Assembly: GCF_000212735.1 (NCBI RefSeq)
Contig: NC_015510.1
Span: 6,573,001 to 6,637,000 of the forward strand
Length of the DNA: 64,000 nt
From: Haliscomenobacter hydrossis DSM 1100
GTDB lineage: Bacteria > Bacteroidota > Bacteroidia > Chitinophagales > Saprospiraceae
Reading direction: 5' to 3'
Shown here: positions 54,301 to 62,295 of the stretch, piece after piece
Layout of the letters: each line of letters opens with the position of its first letter
Numbering within the stretch: position 1 is the stretch's first letter
Program-made: the position numbers and the translations under genes
The notes under the pieces: generated by a model
Told to the model about the DNA's origin: nothing
The model's input: only the letters and a program-made list of their open reading frames with translations
The model's database searches: none

Positions 54301-55284
54301 TTATTTCACAACCTGTTTTGCCCATCGCTGCCCTGGTGCTTGAACATACAAAAAATAAATTCCAGCTGGTAACCTGGAGAAATCAACCTGAGTTGTAGTT
54401 TGAATCTGGGGTGTATAAAAAACCTGCATCCCCAATGCGTTGTAAATCCGTAGTGAAGCAGATGGAATGAACTCGGGCAATTGAATATTGAGTTGTTCCT
54501 GCACGGGATTGGGAGAACAGATGATGGGCTTATTCGATTCCAGGTCTCGAGAAGAGGTGATACAAAACGCAGGTTCCAGGTTTTTATAATAGCAATCCCG
54601 ATTAGAAGAAGCCATTGTATTGGGGGTTAAAGAAACAGTGGCATTCATTAATGAATTGGGCGTGTTGTCATGCTGCATGCCCAAAATATGTCCAAGTTCA
54701 TGTGCCAAAAAAGAATTGGTTACCTGAGCATACAAGACTAAATGGCCACGGTCGATTGGCGCTTGACAATCGTTATCGATACTGGCATATCCAACAAAAT
54801 CATTGAAATTATCTTCGGTTAAACCCAGAATGACATCAGCCTGAGCATACCAATTTTGACTGATGGCCGTTGCACGCAAGTCGCGCCAACTGTTGACTGC
54901 GCTCTTCGTATCATTTGACCACACAAACTCTAGCGCCTTGGCATTGACCTGTCGGAAATTCACCTCGCATTGCATAGAACCTGCCGCACAATTGCGCAAA
55001 ATAAGTTGCCCGCCAAAAAGATTGACGTTTGGATTCTTGGTAAGTCGTTGATGTACTACCAACACAGTGATTTCTCTTTTTTGTCGCAGGTCCGTTCCCT
55101 TTTTCTCGGCCATTCGGCGGCGAGCTTCATCTGGAGAAATAATACCCTGCTGAATGACTTTTTGTAAGACGATACTGTCGTCTATCGCTGGAGCATAATT
55201 TTGTTTGCATATGTCTTGTGCGATAGCAGCAATGGTCATTTGCATACAAAAAGTTAAAGCAGACAGGAAAGGGATGGTTTGCAT
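54301..55284 (-). CDS. T9SS-exported metzincin-type zinc protease
   Basis: A 327-residue precursor. After the N-terminal signal (MQTIPFLSALTFCMQMTIAA) and a basic region (near 54-70), the catalytic domain has the extended zinc motif HELGHILGMQHD (195-206), with His195, Glu196, His199 and His205, and a Met-turn at Met213 (NSLMNA). The last 70 residues (CSPNPVQEQLNIQLP...GIYFLYV...KQVVK) are a T9SS type A sorting domain. It is therefore predicted to be released or anchored at the cell surface as a protease of the metzincin clan. Its substrate is unknown. It is monocistronic by spacing. Confidence 0.88.
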   Translation of the reverse strand: MQTIPFLSALTFCMQMTIAAIAQDICKQNYAPAIDDSIVLQKVIQQGIISPDEARRRMAEKKGTDLRQKREITVLVVHQRLTKNPNVNLFGGQLILRNCAAGSMQCEVNFRQVNAKALEFVWSNDTKSAVNSWRDLRATAISQNWYAQADVILGLTEDNFNDFVGYASIDNDCQAPIDRGHLVLYAQVTNSFLAHELGHILGMQHDNTPNSLMNATVSLTPNTMASSNRDCYYKNLEPAFCITSSRDLESNKPIICSPNPVQEQLNIQLPEFIPSASLRIYNALGMQVFYTPQIQTTTQVDFSRLPAGIYFLYVQAPGQRWAKQVVK

Positions 55285-55388
55285 ATCTCAATGAAAAATT
55301 ATAGGGCAGTAAATTTATTTCAGGTCTGGATTATCATTGTTAAAGATAAATATTTCAATCAGGTTATGAAGGTGTTTAGCGTCCAAAT

Positions 55389-56582
55389 TCACATTAACTT
55401 TTTAGCCAAACGTTTAAAAAATGGATTGGCCATCAAATAAGCTCCCGCATCCAATAATCTCGGTGCCAAAAGAAAACTGCGCAGCAAAATGGTGCTGACA
55501 CTCAACTCCTTCCCGATGATTTTGAACAATTTCCTTTCGTAGCTTTTTACAAAATCAGCACTGAAGTCCTGCGCTTCAAAGGCAGCCAGAATCGTTTCCG
55601 CCGCCACTTTGCCGCTCACAATGGCGTTGCTGATGCCCTCCCCAGAAGCAGGATCGATCAGCGAAGCGGCATCTCCCGTCAGCAGGAAGTGCTCGCCCGA
55701 CATGAGGACACGCCGTGAACCCAAAGCCAAACCAAAACCCTTCAGCTTTCCCACCTGAATACTTTCACCAAAACGAGCCTTGAGTTCAGGAGAAGCCTGG
55801 ATGAAAGCGTAAAACGAGTCTTTTAAATTGACTTTTTGCCGGGCAATGCTGTGCGTCAACATCCCGAAGCCTACGTTAGCAGTATCTTCCGATAAGGGGA
55901 AAACCCAAAAGTAACCGGGCATAAACTCTGGCAAAACGAACACTTCCGTGCGGTTCAGGTGCAAGCCATTGACCCCACTAAAATAAGCACGTACGGCCCC
56001 GGCGTGGTGATTTTGCTCCAAGCGGGTACTCGTCAGTTTTTTGCTCACAATGGATTGAGTGCCATCGCTGCCGACCAGAAATTGGGTGGAAAAATAGCGT
56101 TGCTGACCGGAATTGCCGACGATGTATCGACCTGGAACAGTATCGCCTTGGACAATTTCATCTACCTGAAAACCCTCTAAGATATGCACATTCGGGGCGT
56201 ACTGGCGCACGCCTTGCAACATGGCATGGTCAAAATCAGCCCTCCGACAACAATACGCTTCATTGACCCAATGGATGTCGATGGGCTTGCGGTGGTTGAT
56301 GTTCAAACGTGTATGTTGGATCTCGATTTTCTGAGGGAACGTACGAAACTGTTCCACTAACTCCGGGCAACAGCGATACAGGGTTTTGATCGAACGCCCG
56401 GTGATGGCGTCGCCGCAGGTTTTTGAACGGGGGAAAGTGGCTTTGTCGATTAGGAGTACTTTTAAGTTGGAATGGCGCAACTGCAAGGCACAAGTGGCAC
56501 CCGCCGGGCCTGCGCCGAGGATGATGATGTCGTAGTGGGACGAGTTGGGGTGAAGGGGTTCTTTAGTCTGTTCATTGATCAT
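55389..56582 (-). CDS. FAD-dependent oxidoreductase (geranylgeranyl reductase-like)
   Basis: A 397-residue flavoprotein. The FAD dinucleotide motif GAGPAG is at 23-28 (DIIILGAGPAGATCALQL). The flavin ring/phosphate region ...LTGDAASLIDPASGEGISNA (about 283-302) is the GD motif of the geranylgeranyl-reductase and related PHBH-like enzymes. A conserved GDAITGRSIK segment is near 57. It likely reduces or hydroxylates an isoprenoid or polyketide-like substrate. It is divergent from the TetR gene, with a shared 130-bp promoter region, and could belong to that regulon, but only one operator is visible on the TetR side. Confidence 0.88.
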   Translation of the reverse strand: MINEQTKEPLHPNSSHYDIIILGAGPAGATCALQLRHSNLKVLLIDKATFPRSKTCGDAITGRSIKTLYRCCPELVEQFRTFPQKIEIQHTRLNINHRKPIDIHWVNEAYCCRRADFDHAMLQGVRQYAPNVHILEGFQVDEIVQGDTVPGRYIVGNSGQQRYFSTQFLVGSDGTQSIVSKKLTSTRLEQNHHAGAVRAYFSGVNGLHLNRTEVFVLPEFMPGYFWVFPLSEDTANVGFGMLTHSIARQKVNLKDSFYAFIQASPELKARFGESIQVGKLKGFGLALGSRRVLMSGEHFLLTGDAASLIDPASGEGISNAIVSGKVAAETILAAFEAQDFSADFVKSYERKLFKIIGKELSVSTILLRSFLLAPRLLDAGAYLMANPFFKRLAKKLM

Positions 56583-56659
56583 TTGCTGCTGTCCTTTTCA
56601 CGAAATGTATGGTTTTTTGCTTTGTAACACCTTCCAAATAAAAAAAATCGCATAATTAT

Positions 56660-56689
56660 TTTCAGGCTGATGGGATTATTTTATCTTTG
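56660..56689 (+). promoter_or_regulatory. putative Bacteroidota promoter of the TetR gene
   Basis: TATCTTTG (56682-56689) fits the -7 consensus and TTTC (56660-56663) is about 18 bp upstream. The operator palindrome overlaps the predicted start site. Confidence 0.5.
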
Positions 56690-56691
56690 TA

Positions 56692-56707
56692 GAGTGATTA
56701 GTCAATC
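56692..56707 (+). promoter_or_regulatory. TetR-type operator, copy 1 (before tetR)
   Basis: GAGTGATTAGTCAATC is an imperfect dyad related to the perfect-arm site at 57294. It lies between the -7 box and the ATG (56713), consistent with autorepression. Confidence 0.7.
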
Positions 56708-56712
56708 TACAA

Positions 56713-57273
56713 ATGGATAAGGTAAAGGAAATATTTGCAGCCGCGCTCAAGCTTTTTGTTGAATACGGATTTCATGGCACACCGACCAGTAAAATTGCTC
56801 AAGAGGCTGGGGTAGCGAATGGCACCTTGTTCCATTATTTCAAGACCAAAGAAGACCTAATCATTGCCCTATACATCGATACCAAAACCCGTTTGGCACA
56901 GCATTTAATCGAAAATGTGTTGCCTGAAACGACGCTCAAAGCCAGGCTTAAAAATCGCTATTTGCAAGTGATGTATTGGGCGGTGGAGCATAGTACGGAA
57001 TTCAGGTTTATCCAACAGTTTCATACTTCGCCCTTTCTTTCGCGCTTGTCCGCAGAAGAAATGTACCGACAGATGAAACCAGACCTCGATCTGATTGAAG
57101 AAGGGATTGCTGCTAAAATCATCAAGCCAAGGCCCATTGATTTTATCTTTAGTCTATTTTCTAACCACATTTATGGTTTGAATCAATATTTAATCAGTGC
57201 CAATATCCCCGCTGCGGAGCAAAATAAACTCATTGAAGATACCTTTGAACTATTGTGGGGAATGATCACCTGA
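56713..57273 (+). CDS. TetR/AcrR-family transcriptional regulator
   Basis: A 186-residue repressor. The N-terminal HTH is clear: FHGTPTSKIAQEAGVANGTL followed by FHYFKTKEDLIIALY (20-55). The C-terminal ligand domain is variable; its ligand is unknown. An operator-like dyad lies directly before its start and a matching one lies before the cytochrome/molybdenum-hydroxylase operon, so it probably represses both itself and that operon. It is divergent from the FAD oxidoreductase gene. Confidence 0.93.
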   Translation: MDKVKEIFAAALKLFVEYGFHGTPTSKIAQEAGVANGTLFHYFKTKEDLIIALYIDTKTRLAQHLIENVLPETTLKARLKNRYLQVMYWAVEHSTEFRFIQQFHTSPFLSRLSAEEMYRQMKPDLDLIEEGIAAKIIKPRPIDFIFSLFSNHIYGLNQYLISANIPAAEQNKLIEDTFELLWGMIT

Positions 57274-57293
57274 GTTTTTTTGCCTTTTAAATA

Positions 57294-57309
57294 GAGTGAT
57301 CAGTCACTC
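57294..57309 (+). promoter_or_regulatory. TetR-type operator, copy 2 (before the oxidoreductase operon)
   Basis: GAGTGATCAGTCACTC has perfect 6-bp arms (GAGTGA/TCACTC) around a TCAG centre and differs from copy 1 at two positions. It lies 45 bp before the cytochrome gene start. Confidence 0.75.
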
Positions 57310-57353
57310 CATATCATTAACTAAATCTTCCTTAACCCATTAAATGATCAACC

Positions 57354-57944
57354 ATGTCTACAAAACTCTTGGCCAGTGCCCTTTTGATCACCAGCCTTTG
57401 GGTATTGGGCTCCAACTCTCTCATTGCTGAACAGCAAGCAGCATCAAAGGTAGTTCCAGATGGAGACAAGGAAAAGTCGTTGGCTGCCTTCCAAAGCATC
57501 CTCAAAGTGCTAAAAAGTCCAAGGTGTATGAATTGCCATCCTTCTGGAGATGTCCCACGTCAGGGCGACGATCAACACCTCCACCGTATGGGCGTCAGCC
57601 GGGGAAAAACCGACCAAGGAGGTCTAGTCCAAAAATGTGAAACCTGCCATCACCACGAAAACAACCTTTATGCCAATGTTCCCGGGGCGCCGCATTGGGG
57701 TCTGGCGCCTCGCTCGATGGGTTGGCAGGGTTTAAGCGATCTTGAACTGGGCAAAGCCCTGGTGGATAAAAATAAAAACGGAGGCCGCAGTCCCCAAGAC
57801 CTGGTCAAACACATGGGGCAGGATTCCCTAGTGCTTTGGGCCTGGAATCCCGGTCCCGGTCGGACCCCTCCACCCGTTCCACTCCCTGAATTTCGGGCAG
57901 CCCTGAACGAGTGGCTGACCAATGGCGCGCACATTCCTCAATAA
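57354..57944 (+). CDS. di-heme c-type cytochrome-like subunit
   Basis: A 196-residue exported protein with a signal peptide (about 1-25) and two CxxCH heme motifs: CMNCH (58-62) and CETCH (95-99). Between them, and to the C-terminus, are Pro/Gly/Asn-rich loops; the usual distal Met ligands are not obvious, though Met80 and Met120 region candidates exist. The operon continues with a 2Fe-2S subunit and a molybdenum hydroxylase. It would carry electrons from that hydroxylase to the respiratory chain, replacing the FAD subunit of xanthine dehydrogenases. It is sometimes annotated as an isoquinoline 1-oxidoreductase subunit. An operator-like palindrome is just upstream. Confidence 0.83.
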   Translation: MSTKLLASALLITSLWVLGSNSLIAEQQAASKVVPDGDKEKSLAAFQSILKVLKSPRCMNCHPSGDVPRQGDDQHLHRMGVSRGKTDQGGLVQKCETCHHHENNLYANVPGAPHWGLAPRSMGWQGLSDLELGKALVDKNKNGGRSPQDLVKHMGQDSLVLWAWNPGPGRTPPPVPLPEFRAALNEWLTNGAHIPQ

Positions 57945-57959
57945 TTCAAAATTATAGTC

Positions 57960-58430
57960 ATGAAAATAGAGTTCAGCATCAATAAAAAACCGGTCAGCAT
58001 AGATGTTGACCCCGAAATGCCCTTGCTCTGGGTAGTTCGTGATGAGTTACAACTCAAAGCCACCAAATTCGGCTGTGGCAGGGCCATGTGTGGTGCCTGC
58101 ACCCTGCATGTTGATGGCGAGGTGTACCGTTCTTGTTCCCTGCCCGTGCAGTATGCCGCAGGTAAGGAGGTGACCACTTTGGAGGGCTTGTCCACCGAGA
58201 CTCAAATTCACCCCATCCAGCAAGCTTGGATAGAAGAAGAAGTACCACAGTGTGGGTATTGCCAACCCGGCTTTATGATGGCGGCGGCCAAACTCATCCA
58301 GGAGATTCCCAATCCCAGCGATGAAGACATCAAAAGCAACATCAGCAACATTTGCCGCTGTGGTACCCACCCCCGCATCATCAAAGCCATCAAAAGAGCG
58401 GCGGCTATTCAACAAGCATCCAAAATCTGA
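57960..58430 (+). CDS. 2Fe-2S subunit of molybdenum hydroxylase (IorA/CoxS type)
   Basis: A 156-residue small subunit with both clusters complete. Plant-type 2Fe-2S: Cys39, Cys44, Cys47 (GCGRAMCGACTL) and Cys59. Second cluster: Cys98 and Cys101 (CGYCQPG), Cys132 and Cys134 (CRCGTH). It transfers electrons from the molybdenum centre to the partner. It follows the cytochrome gene by 15 bp and precedes the large subunit by 4 bp, so the three are one transcript. No FAD-binding CoxM-type subunit is present, as in isoquinoline 1-oxidoreductase and membrane-bound aldehyde dehydrogenase. Confidence 0.95.
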   Translation: MKIEFSINKKPVSIDVDPEMPLLWVVRDELQLKATKFGCGRAMCGACTLHVDGEVYRSCSLPVQYAAGKEVTTLEGLSTETQIHPIQQAWIEEEVPQCGYCQPGFMMAAAKLIQEIPNPSDEDIKSNISNICRCGTHPRIIKAIKRAAAIQQASKI

Positions 58431-58434
58431 CACC

Positions 58435-60615
58435 ATGAGCGCTAAAGCCAATTCAAATAAAAGACCCTTTTCCCGGCGCAAATTCCTGCGCCGTACTGCC
58501 GTTGTACTCGGAGGTTCGATTGTAGCGGGTTACCTCGGTTGCTCGCCTACCCGCCGTTATTTGGCCCAAACGGTAGAAGGTATGGATTTTCCCGCCGTCA
58601 TCTCCTCCATGAAGCCCGATTTTTGGTTTCAGGTATTGAGTGACAATTCCATTTTGTTCAAATCGCCTAAAATAGAAATGGGGCAAAATGTGATTACGGG
58701 CTTGGCAATGTTGGCCGCCGAGGAATTGGAAATCCCCCTGGAACGCATCAAAGTGGAACATGCCAGTACCAGCAGTGGCATCATCGATAGCCTGGGCACA
58801 GGTGGGAGCAATTCCACCCTGGCCTTGTACATACCCGTGCGGGAGGTAGCCGCTACCATGCGCGAAATGCTCAAAACTGCCGCTGCTGAGCAATGGGGGG
58901 TAGCTTTGAGCAGCGTTGCCGCAAAAGATGGAGTGTTGAGTAGTGGAGACAAAACCATGACCTACGCCGAAATTGCGGAAAGCACCACGGAATGGAAAAC
59001 GCCCAAAACCCCGAAACTGAAACCCTCATCTGCCTTCAAATACGTCGGCAAAACCGTTAAAAGAATTGACTTGCAGGAAAAAGTCATGGGCACTGCCTTG
59101 TACACCATCGACCATGAACGCAATGGCCTGCTGCACGCCGTGACCCTCGAGTGCCCTTATTTGGATGGCAAAATCAAAAGCATCGACACCACCGAAGCGG
59201 CCAAAATGACGGATGTAGTGAAAGTGATCCAGGAGGACGATTTAGTTGCCGTGGTTGCCACCAATCGTTATGCCGCCGAAATGGCCGTGCGCAAGATCAA
59301 AGTGGAATGGGGCATCCCCAAAGCCTGGCAACAAAAAGAAATCATCGACTTGGTCACGGTTGGCCAAGGCAAGCGGGTCAACATCCAGGATGAAGGCAGT
59401 GCCCGATCCATCCTGTCCAGCAGTGCGAGCAAGGTTTTTGAACAGGCCTACCGCACCCCCATGGCGGCGCATGCCCAAATGGAAACCTACGGAACACTTG
59501 CCCATGTTGAAAATGACGAGGCCAGTATCGTTATCGGCACCCAAGCCCCGGGTATGATTCAAGGGCAACTCGCTAGCGCATTGGGGATAAAGAAGGACAA
59601 GGTGGATGTACAAACGCCTTACCTTGGCGGCGGTTTTGGCCGAAAAATGGGCCACAACAACGCCACTCAAGCCGCCAGGATCAGCAAAATCGTGGGTGCC
59701 CCTGTCAAACTGATTCCTACCCGTGAGCAAGAATTCCAAAATTCGGTGTATCGCCCCAATACCCACCACGTGCTGAAAGCAGTGTTTGATGAGCAGGGAG
59801 GACTTGAGGCCATCTCTCACGATCAGGCCACACCCGACATGGTGCTGAAAGACCTGGGCGGCAATTTTGCCCTCTCTCTCCTGGGCGCAGATTGGCTTTC
59901 GGCAGGCCACGGTGCGAGCATTTTGTACCCTGTCAAAAACCGCTCCACTTCCGTTTGGAATGTCGAAGTCCCATACCCTTCTGGTATTTGGCGCTCGGTG
60001 GGCATTTTTGCCAACACCTTTGCCATCGAGTCGTTTATGAACGAGTTGGCCCACCACACCAAGCAAGACCCCATCGAAATGCGACTAAAGCTGCTCAAAG
60101 GGGGCGATGAAATCAACCAGCGCATGAGCAAGGTATTGGAAGTGCTGAAAGTTAAAGCCGATTGGGCCGCTGAACGCAAACCCGAAGTTGGCCGCAGCGT
60201 CGCCATCTGTAACGACCGCAAAACCATCGCCGCCGCCGCCATTGAGGTGTCAATAGTAGATGGTGCCATCAAAGTATTAAAAGTAACCGAAGTGGTCGAT
60301 TGTGGCATTGCCATCAATCCTGGCGGGATACACCAACAAGTGGAAGGCGCCATCATGATGGGCATCAGCGCAGCCTTATACGAAGAAATCACCATCGCTG
60401 ATGGCAAAATAGCGGCGAGCAACTACCACGAGTACCCCTTGGCAACCTTGAATGACGTGCCTGAAATTCAGGTGCTGATTCTGGAAAATGCCCCCGAGCC
60501 TTTTGGGATTGGGGAACCACCCCTGGGCCCAATTGCGCCAGCCATTGCCGGGGCCTTGCTGGATTTAACGGGGAAGGCGTTGCGGTCTTTGCCGTTTAGA
60601 TTGGAGGAGGGGTAA
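58435..60615 (+). CDS. molybdopterin-dependent oxidoreductase large subunit (IorB type), Tat-exported
   Basis: A 726-residue large subunit of the xanthine dehydrogenase family. The N-terminus has SRRKFLRRTAVVLGG, a Tat signal, and GCSP just after it might be a lipobox. The molybdopterin-cytosine-dinucleotide parts are visible as PYLGGGFGRKMG (about residues 397-408) and EPPLGPIAPAIAGALLD near the C-terminus, where the catalytic Glu of the family is expected. I chose the ATG at 58435, 4 bp past the 2Fe-2S gene stop, because it opens the Tat signal. It probably oxidises an aldehyde or N-heterocycle in the periplasm. No XdhC-like maturation gene is in view. Confidence 0.93.
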   Translation: MSAKANSNKRPFSRRKFLRRTAVVLGGSIVAGYLGCSPTRRYLAQTVEGMDFPAVISSMKPDFWFQVLSDNSILFKSPKIEMGQNVITGLAMLAAEELEIPLERIKVEHASTSSGIIDSLGTGGSNSTLALYIPVREVAATMREMLKTAAAEQWGVALSSVAAKDGVLSSGDKTMTYAEIAESTTEWKTPKTPKLKPSSAFKYVGKTVKRIDLQEKVMGTALYTIDHERNGLLHAVTLECPYLDGKIKSIDTTEAAKMTDVVKVIQEDDLVAVVATNRYAAEMAVRKIKVEWGIPKAWQQKEIIDLVTVGQGKRVNIQDEGSARSILSSSASKVFEQAYRTPMAAHAQMETYGTLAHVENDEASIVIGTQAPGMIQGQLASALGIKKDKVDVQTPYLGGGFGRKMGHNNATQAARISKIVGAPVKLIPTREQEFQNSVYRPNTHHVLKAVFDEQGGLEAISHDQATPDMVLKDLGGNFALSLLGADWLSAGHGASILYPVKNRSTSVWNVEVPYPSGIWRSVGIFANTFAIESFMNELAHHTKQDPIEMRLKLLKGGDEINQRMSKVLEVLKVKADWAAERKPEVGRSVAICNDRKTIAAAAIEVSIVDGAIKVLKVTEVVDCGIAINPGGIHQQVEGAIMMGISAALYEEITIADGKIAASNYHEYPLATLNDVPEIQVLILENAPEPFGIGEPPLGPIAPAIAGALLDLTGKALRSLPFRLEEG

Positions 60616-60641
60616 GGGAAATCGAAGATGTAGGTTCCAGT

Positions 60642-60675
60642 ACCGTAGAGACGCACGCCCGTGCGTCTCTACGGT
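60642..60675. repeat. palindrome with TAGAGACGCA arms
   Basis: ACCGTAGAGACGCACG and CGTGCGTCTCTACGGT form a near-perfect palindrome around a CC centre. It lies between the convergent molybdenum-hydroxylase and msrA genes. The core TAGAGACGCA...TGCGTCTCTA recurs at 20096-20125. Confidence 0.85.
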
Positions 60676-60697
60676 GCCTGAATTGGGGAAAACAGAA

Positions 60698-61384
60698 TCA
60701 ATGCTGCCCTAGCCCCGGTTTGAGCACATCGCTCAATTGAGCCTGCGCTCGCTTCAGCCTTGGAATGGACTCATACTGCACATAGGAGCTTCCAGGATTG
60801 TGCTGCACATAGTCCTGGTGGTAGTCTTCAGCCACCCAAAACATGGTGAGTGGAACTACCTCTACCGAAATGGGCCGCTTGTACTTTTTGGAGGCGTTGA
60901 GCGTAGCGATGTAACTTTCCGCCATCTCTTTTTCCACCGGATTTTTGTAAAAAATAATGGAGCGGTATTGTGAACCGATGTCCGGCCCCTGGCCATTCAC
61001 CTGGGTCAGGTCTCCCGAGGCAAAATACACCCTGAGTAAGGTTTTGTAATCGATCACCGTGGTATCGTAATACACTTCAACAGATTCTGCATGGCCGGTT
61101 GTGCCTGTATTGGTTTGCTCGTAGGTCGGATTTTTAGTGGTACCGCCTGCATAGCCGGAAATGACTTCGGCTACACCCTGGATGCTTTCGAACACTGCTT
61201 CTTCACACCAAAAACAACCCGCTGCAAAAACGGCTGTGTGGTACTTGGACAATTCGGCGGAGGAGACTTTGGCAGTAGCTCGTACCTTCGAAGAAGAAGA
61301 GGATGTTGGGTATCCTTGTTGCTGTCCGCATGAATTTAGGCTCAGGAGGATGGTGAAGGGTAGCAAAATATGGATCGTTTTCAT
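60698..61384 (-). CDS. msrA: peptide methionine sulfoxide reductase MsrA, lipoprotein
   Basis: A 228-residue MsrA reducing Met-S-sulfoxide. The catalytic Cys is in FAAGCFWCEEAVFE. The family region GYAGG..NPTYEQ and TGHAESVEVYYD follow, with the C-terminal HQDY region. It carries a signal with LSLNSCGQ, so Cys (about 20) is a probable lipid-attachment site. It would repair oxidised surface proteins. The ATG at 61384 (MKTIHILLPF) was chosen because it gives the lipoprotein signal; an upstream extension is not family-like. No resolving MsrB is adjacent. Confidence 0.95.
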   Translation of the reverse strand: MKTIHILLPFTILLSLNSCGQQQGYPTSSSSSKVRATAKVSSAELSKYHTAVFAAGCFWCEEAVFESIQGVAEVISGYAGGTTKNPTYEQTNTGTTGHAESVEVYYDTTVIDYKTLLRVYFASGDLTQVNGQGPDIGSQYRSIIFYKNPVEKEMAESYIATLNASKKYKRPISVEVVPLTMFWVAEDYHQDYVQHNPGSSYVQYESIPRLKRAQAQLSDVLKPGLGQH

Positions 61385-61625
61385 TGATTTTTGGTTTGGA
61401 TAAAGGTTAGTGGCTGAGTCAATTTGCAGTTTAAGGGTAACAGGGAATGGTGGGTAATGGTTGAAGAGCGGATGATTTATGGGAATGAAAGTATGGGTCT
61501 CAACCATGCCAAGTCTTATAGAGCATGTCTAAAATTTTTTGTTTTGCTGCAAATTGGCATAAATTTGAAAGATCGAAGGTGAAAATCTTAGAACATAATA
61601 GGAGAGTGTTCAAAAAATTCTGTTA

Positions 61626-62216
61626 ATGACTAATCTAGAAAAACTTGCTGCAACCTTGGAGGCATTTGCCGGTCTAAAAGCCGCTGATTTCCAATTATCT
61701 GCCTCCTTTTGGCAAAACAAACACTACAAAAAAGGAGAATTTTACAACGAGCACCGCAACATTTGTAAACACCTGGGGTTCATCACCACTGGCGTTTTTC
61801 GTTCCTATACCATTGATGAAAAAACGGGAGAAGAAAAAAACGTTTTTTTGTATTCCACCAATGGATTTGTCGTTACTTTCAAAAGTTTCATCAACCAAAT
61901 TCCCTGCGATTATTTCACCCAAGCCATGACCGATGCTTCGGTTATTTACATCAATATCCTTGATTTACAATCCCTGTACCAGCGCTCGCATCAATGGGAA
62001 AAATTTGGCAGGCTCCTGGCGCAAGAAGCTTTTAACGTGACCATGACCCGGATTGAAGGGTTTATGTTCAAAACGCCAGAGGAGCGCTACCTGGATTTGG
62101 TTAAGCAGCACCCGGATATTTTTAACCATGTACCCCTTTACCATATTTCCTCTTATTTGGGCATTCAGGGCCCCTCTTTGAGTCGAATTCGCAAAAGAAT
62201 TTCTGAAAAAAATTAA
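61626..62216 (+). CDS. Crp/Fnr-like (cyclic-nucleotide-binding-fold) regulator
   Basis: A 196-residue protein with a cyclic-nucleotide-binding-like fold (HLGFITTGVFRSYTIDEKTG...TFKSFINQIP) and a C-terminal helical DNA-binding part (YHISSYLGIQGPSLSRIRKR) typical of the short Crp-like regulators common in Bacteroidota. It lacks the cAMP-contacting Arg/Ser pair I would expect in Crp, so it may sense another ligand or a redox state. It lies 79 bp upstream of an alpha/beta hydrolase on the same strand and may control it. Confidence 0.88.
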   Translation: MTNLEKLAATLEAFAGLKAADFQLSASFWQNKHYKKGEFYNEHRNICKHLGFITTGVFRSYTIDEKTGEEKNVFLYSTNGFVVTFKSFINQIPCDYFTQAMTDASVIYINILDLQSLYQRSHQWEKFGRLLAQEAFNVTMTRIEGFMFKTPEERYLDLVKQHPDIFNHVPLYHISSYLGIQGPSLSRIRKRISEKN

Positions 62217-62295
62217 AACCGGATGGTCGATTTTAACTTGGGTTAAAATTATCCTCAGCAATGGCCTGCATCTTTGTATCATAAAATTCAAACTT

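Noticed and set aside
62269-62276. CATCTTTG as a promoter for the hydrolase gene
   Set aside because: It lacks the first T of the -7 box and has no -33 element at the right distance.
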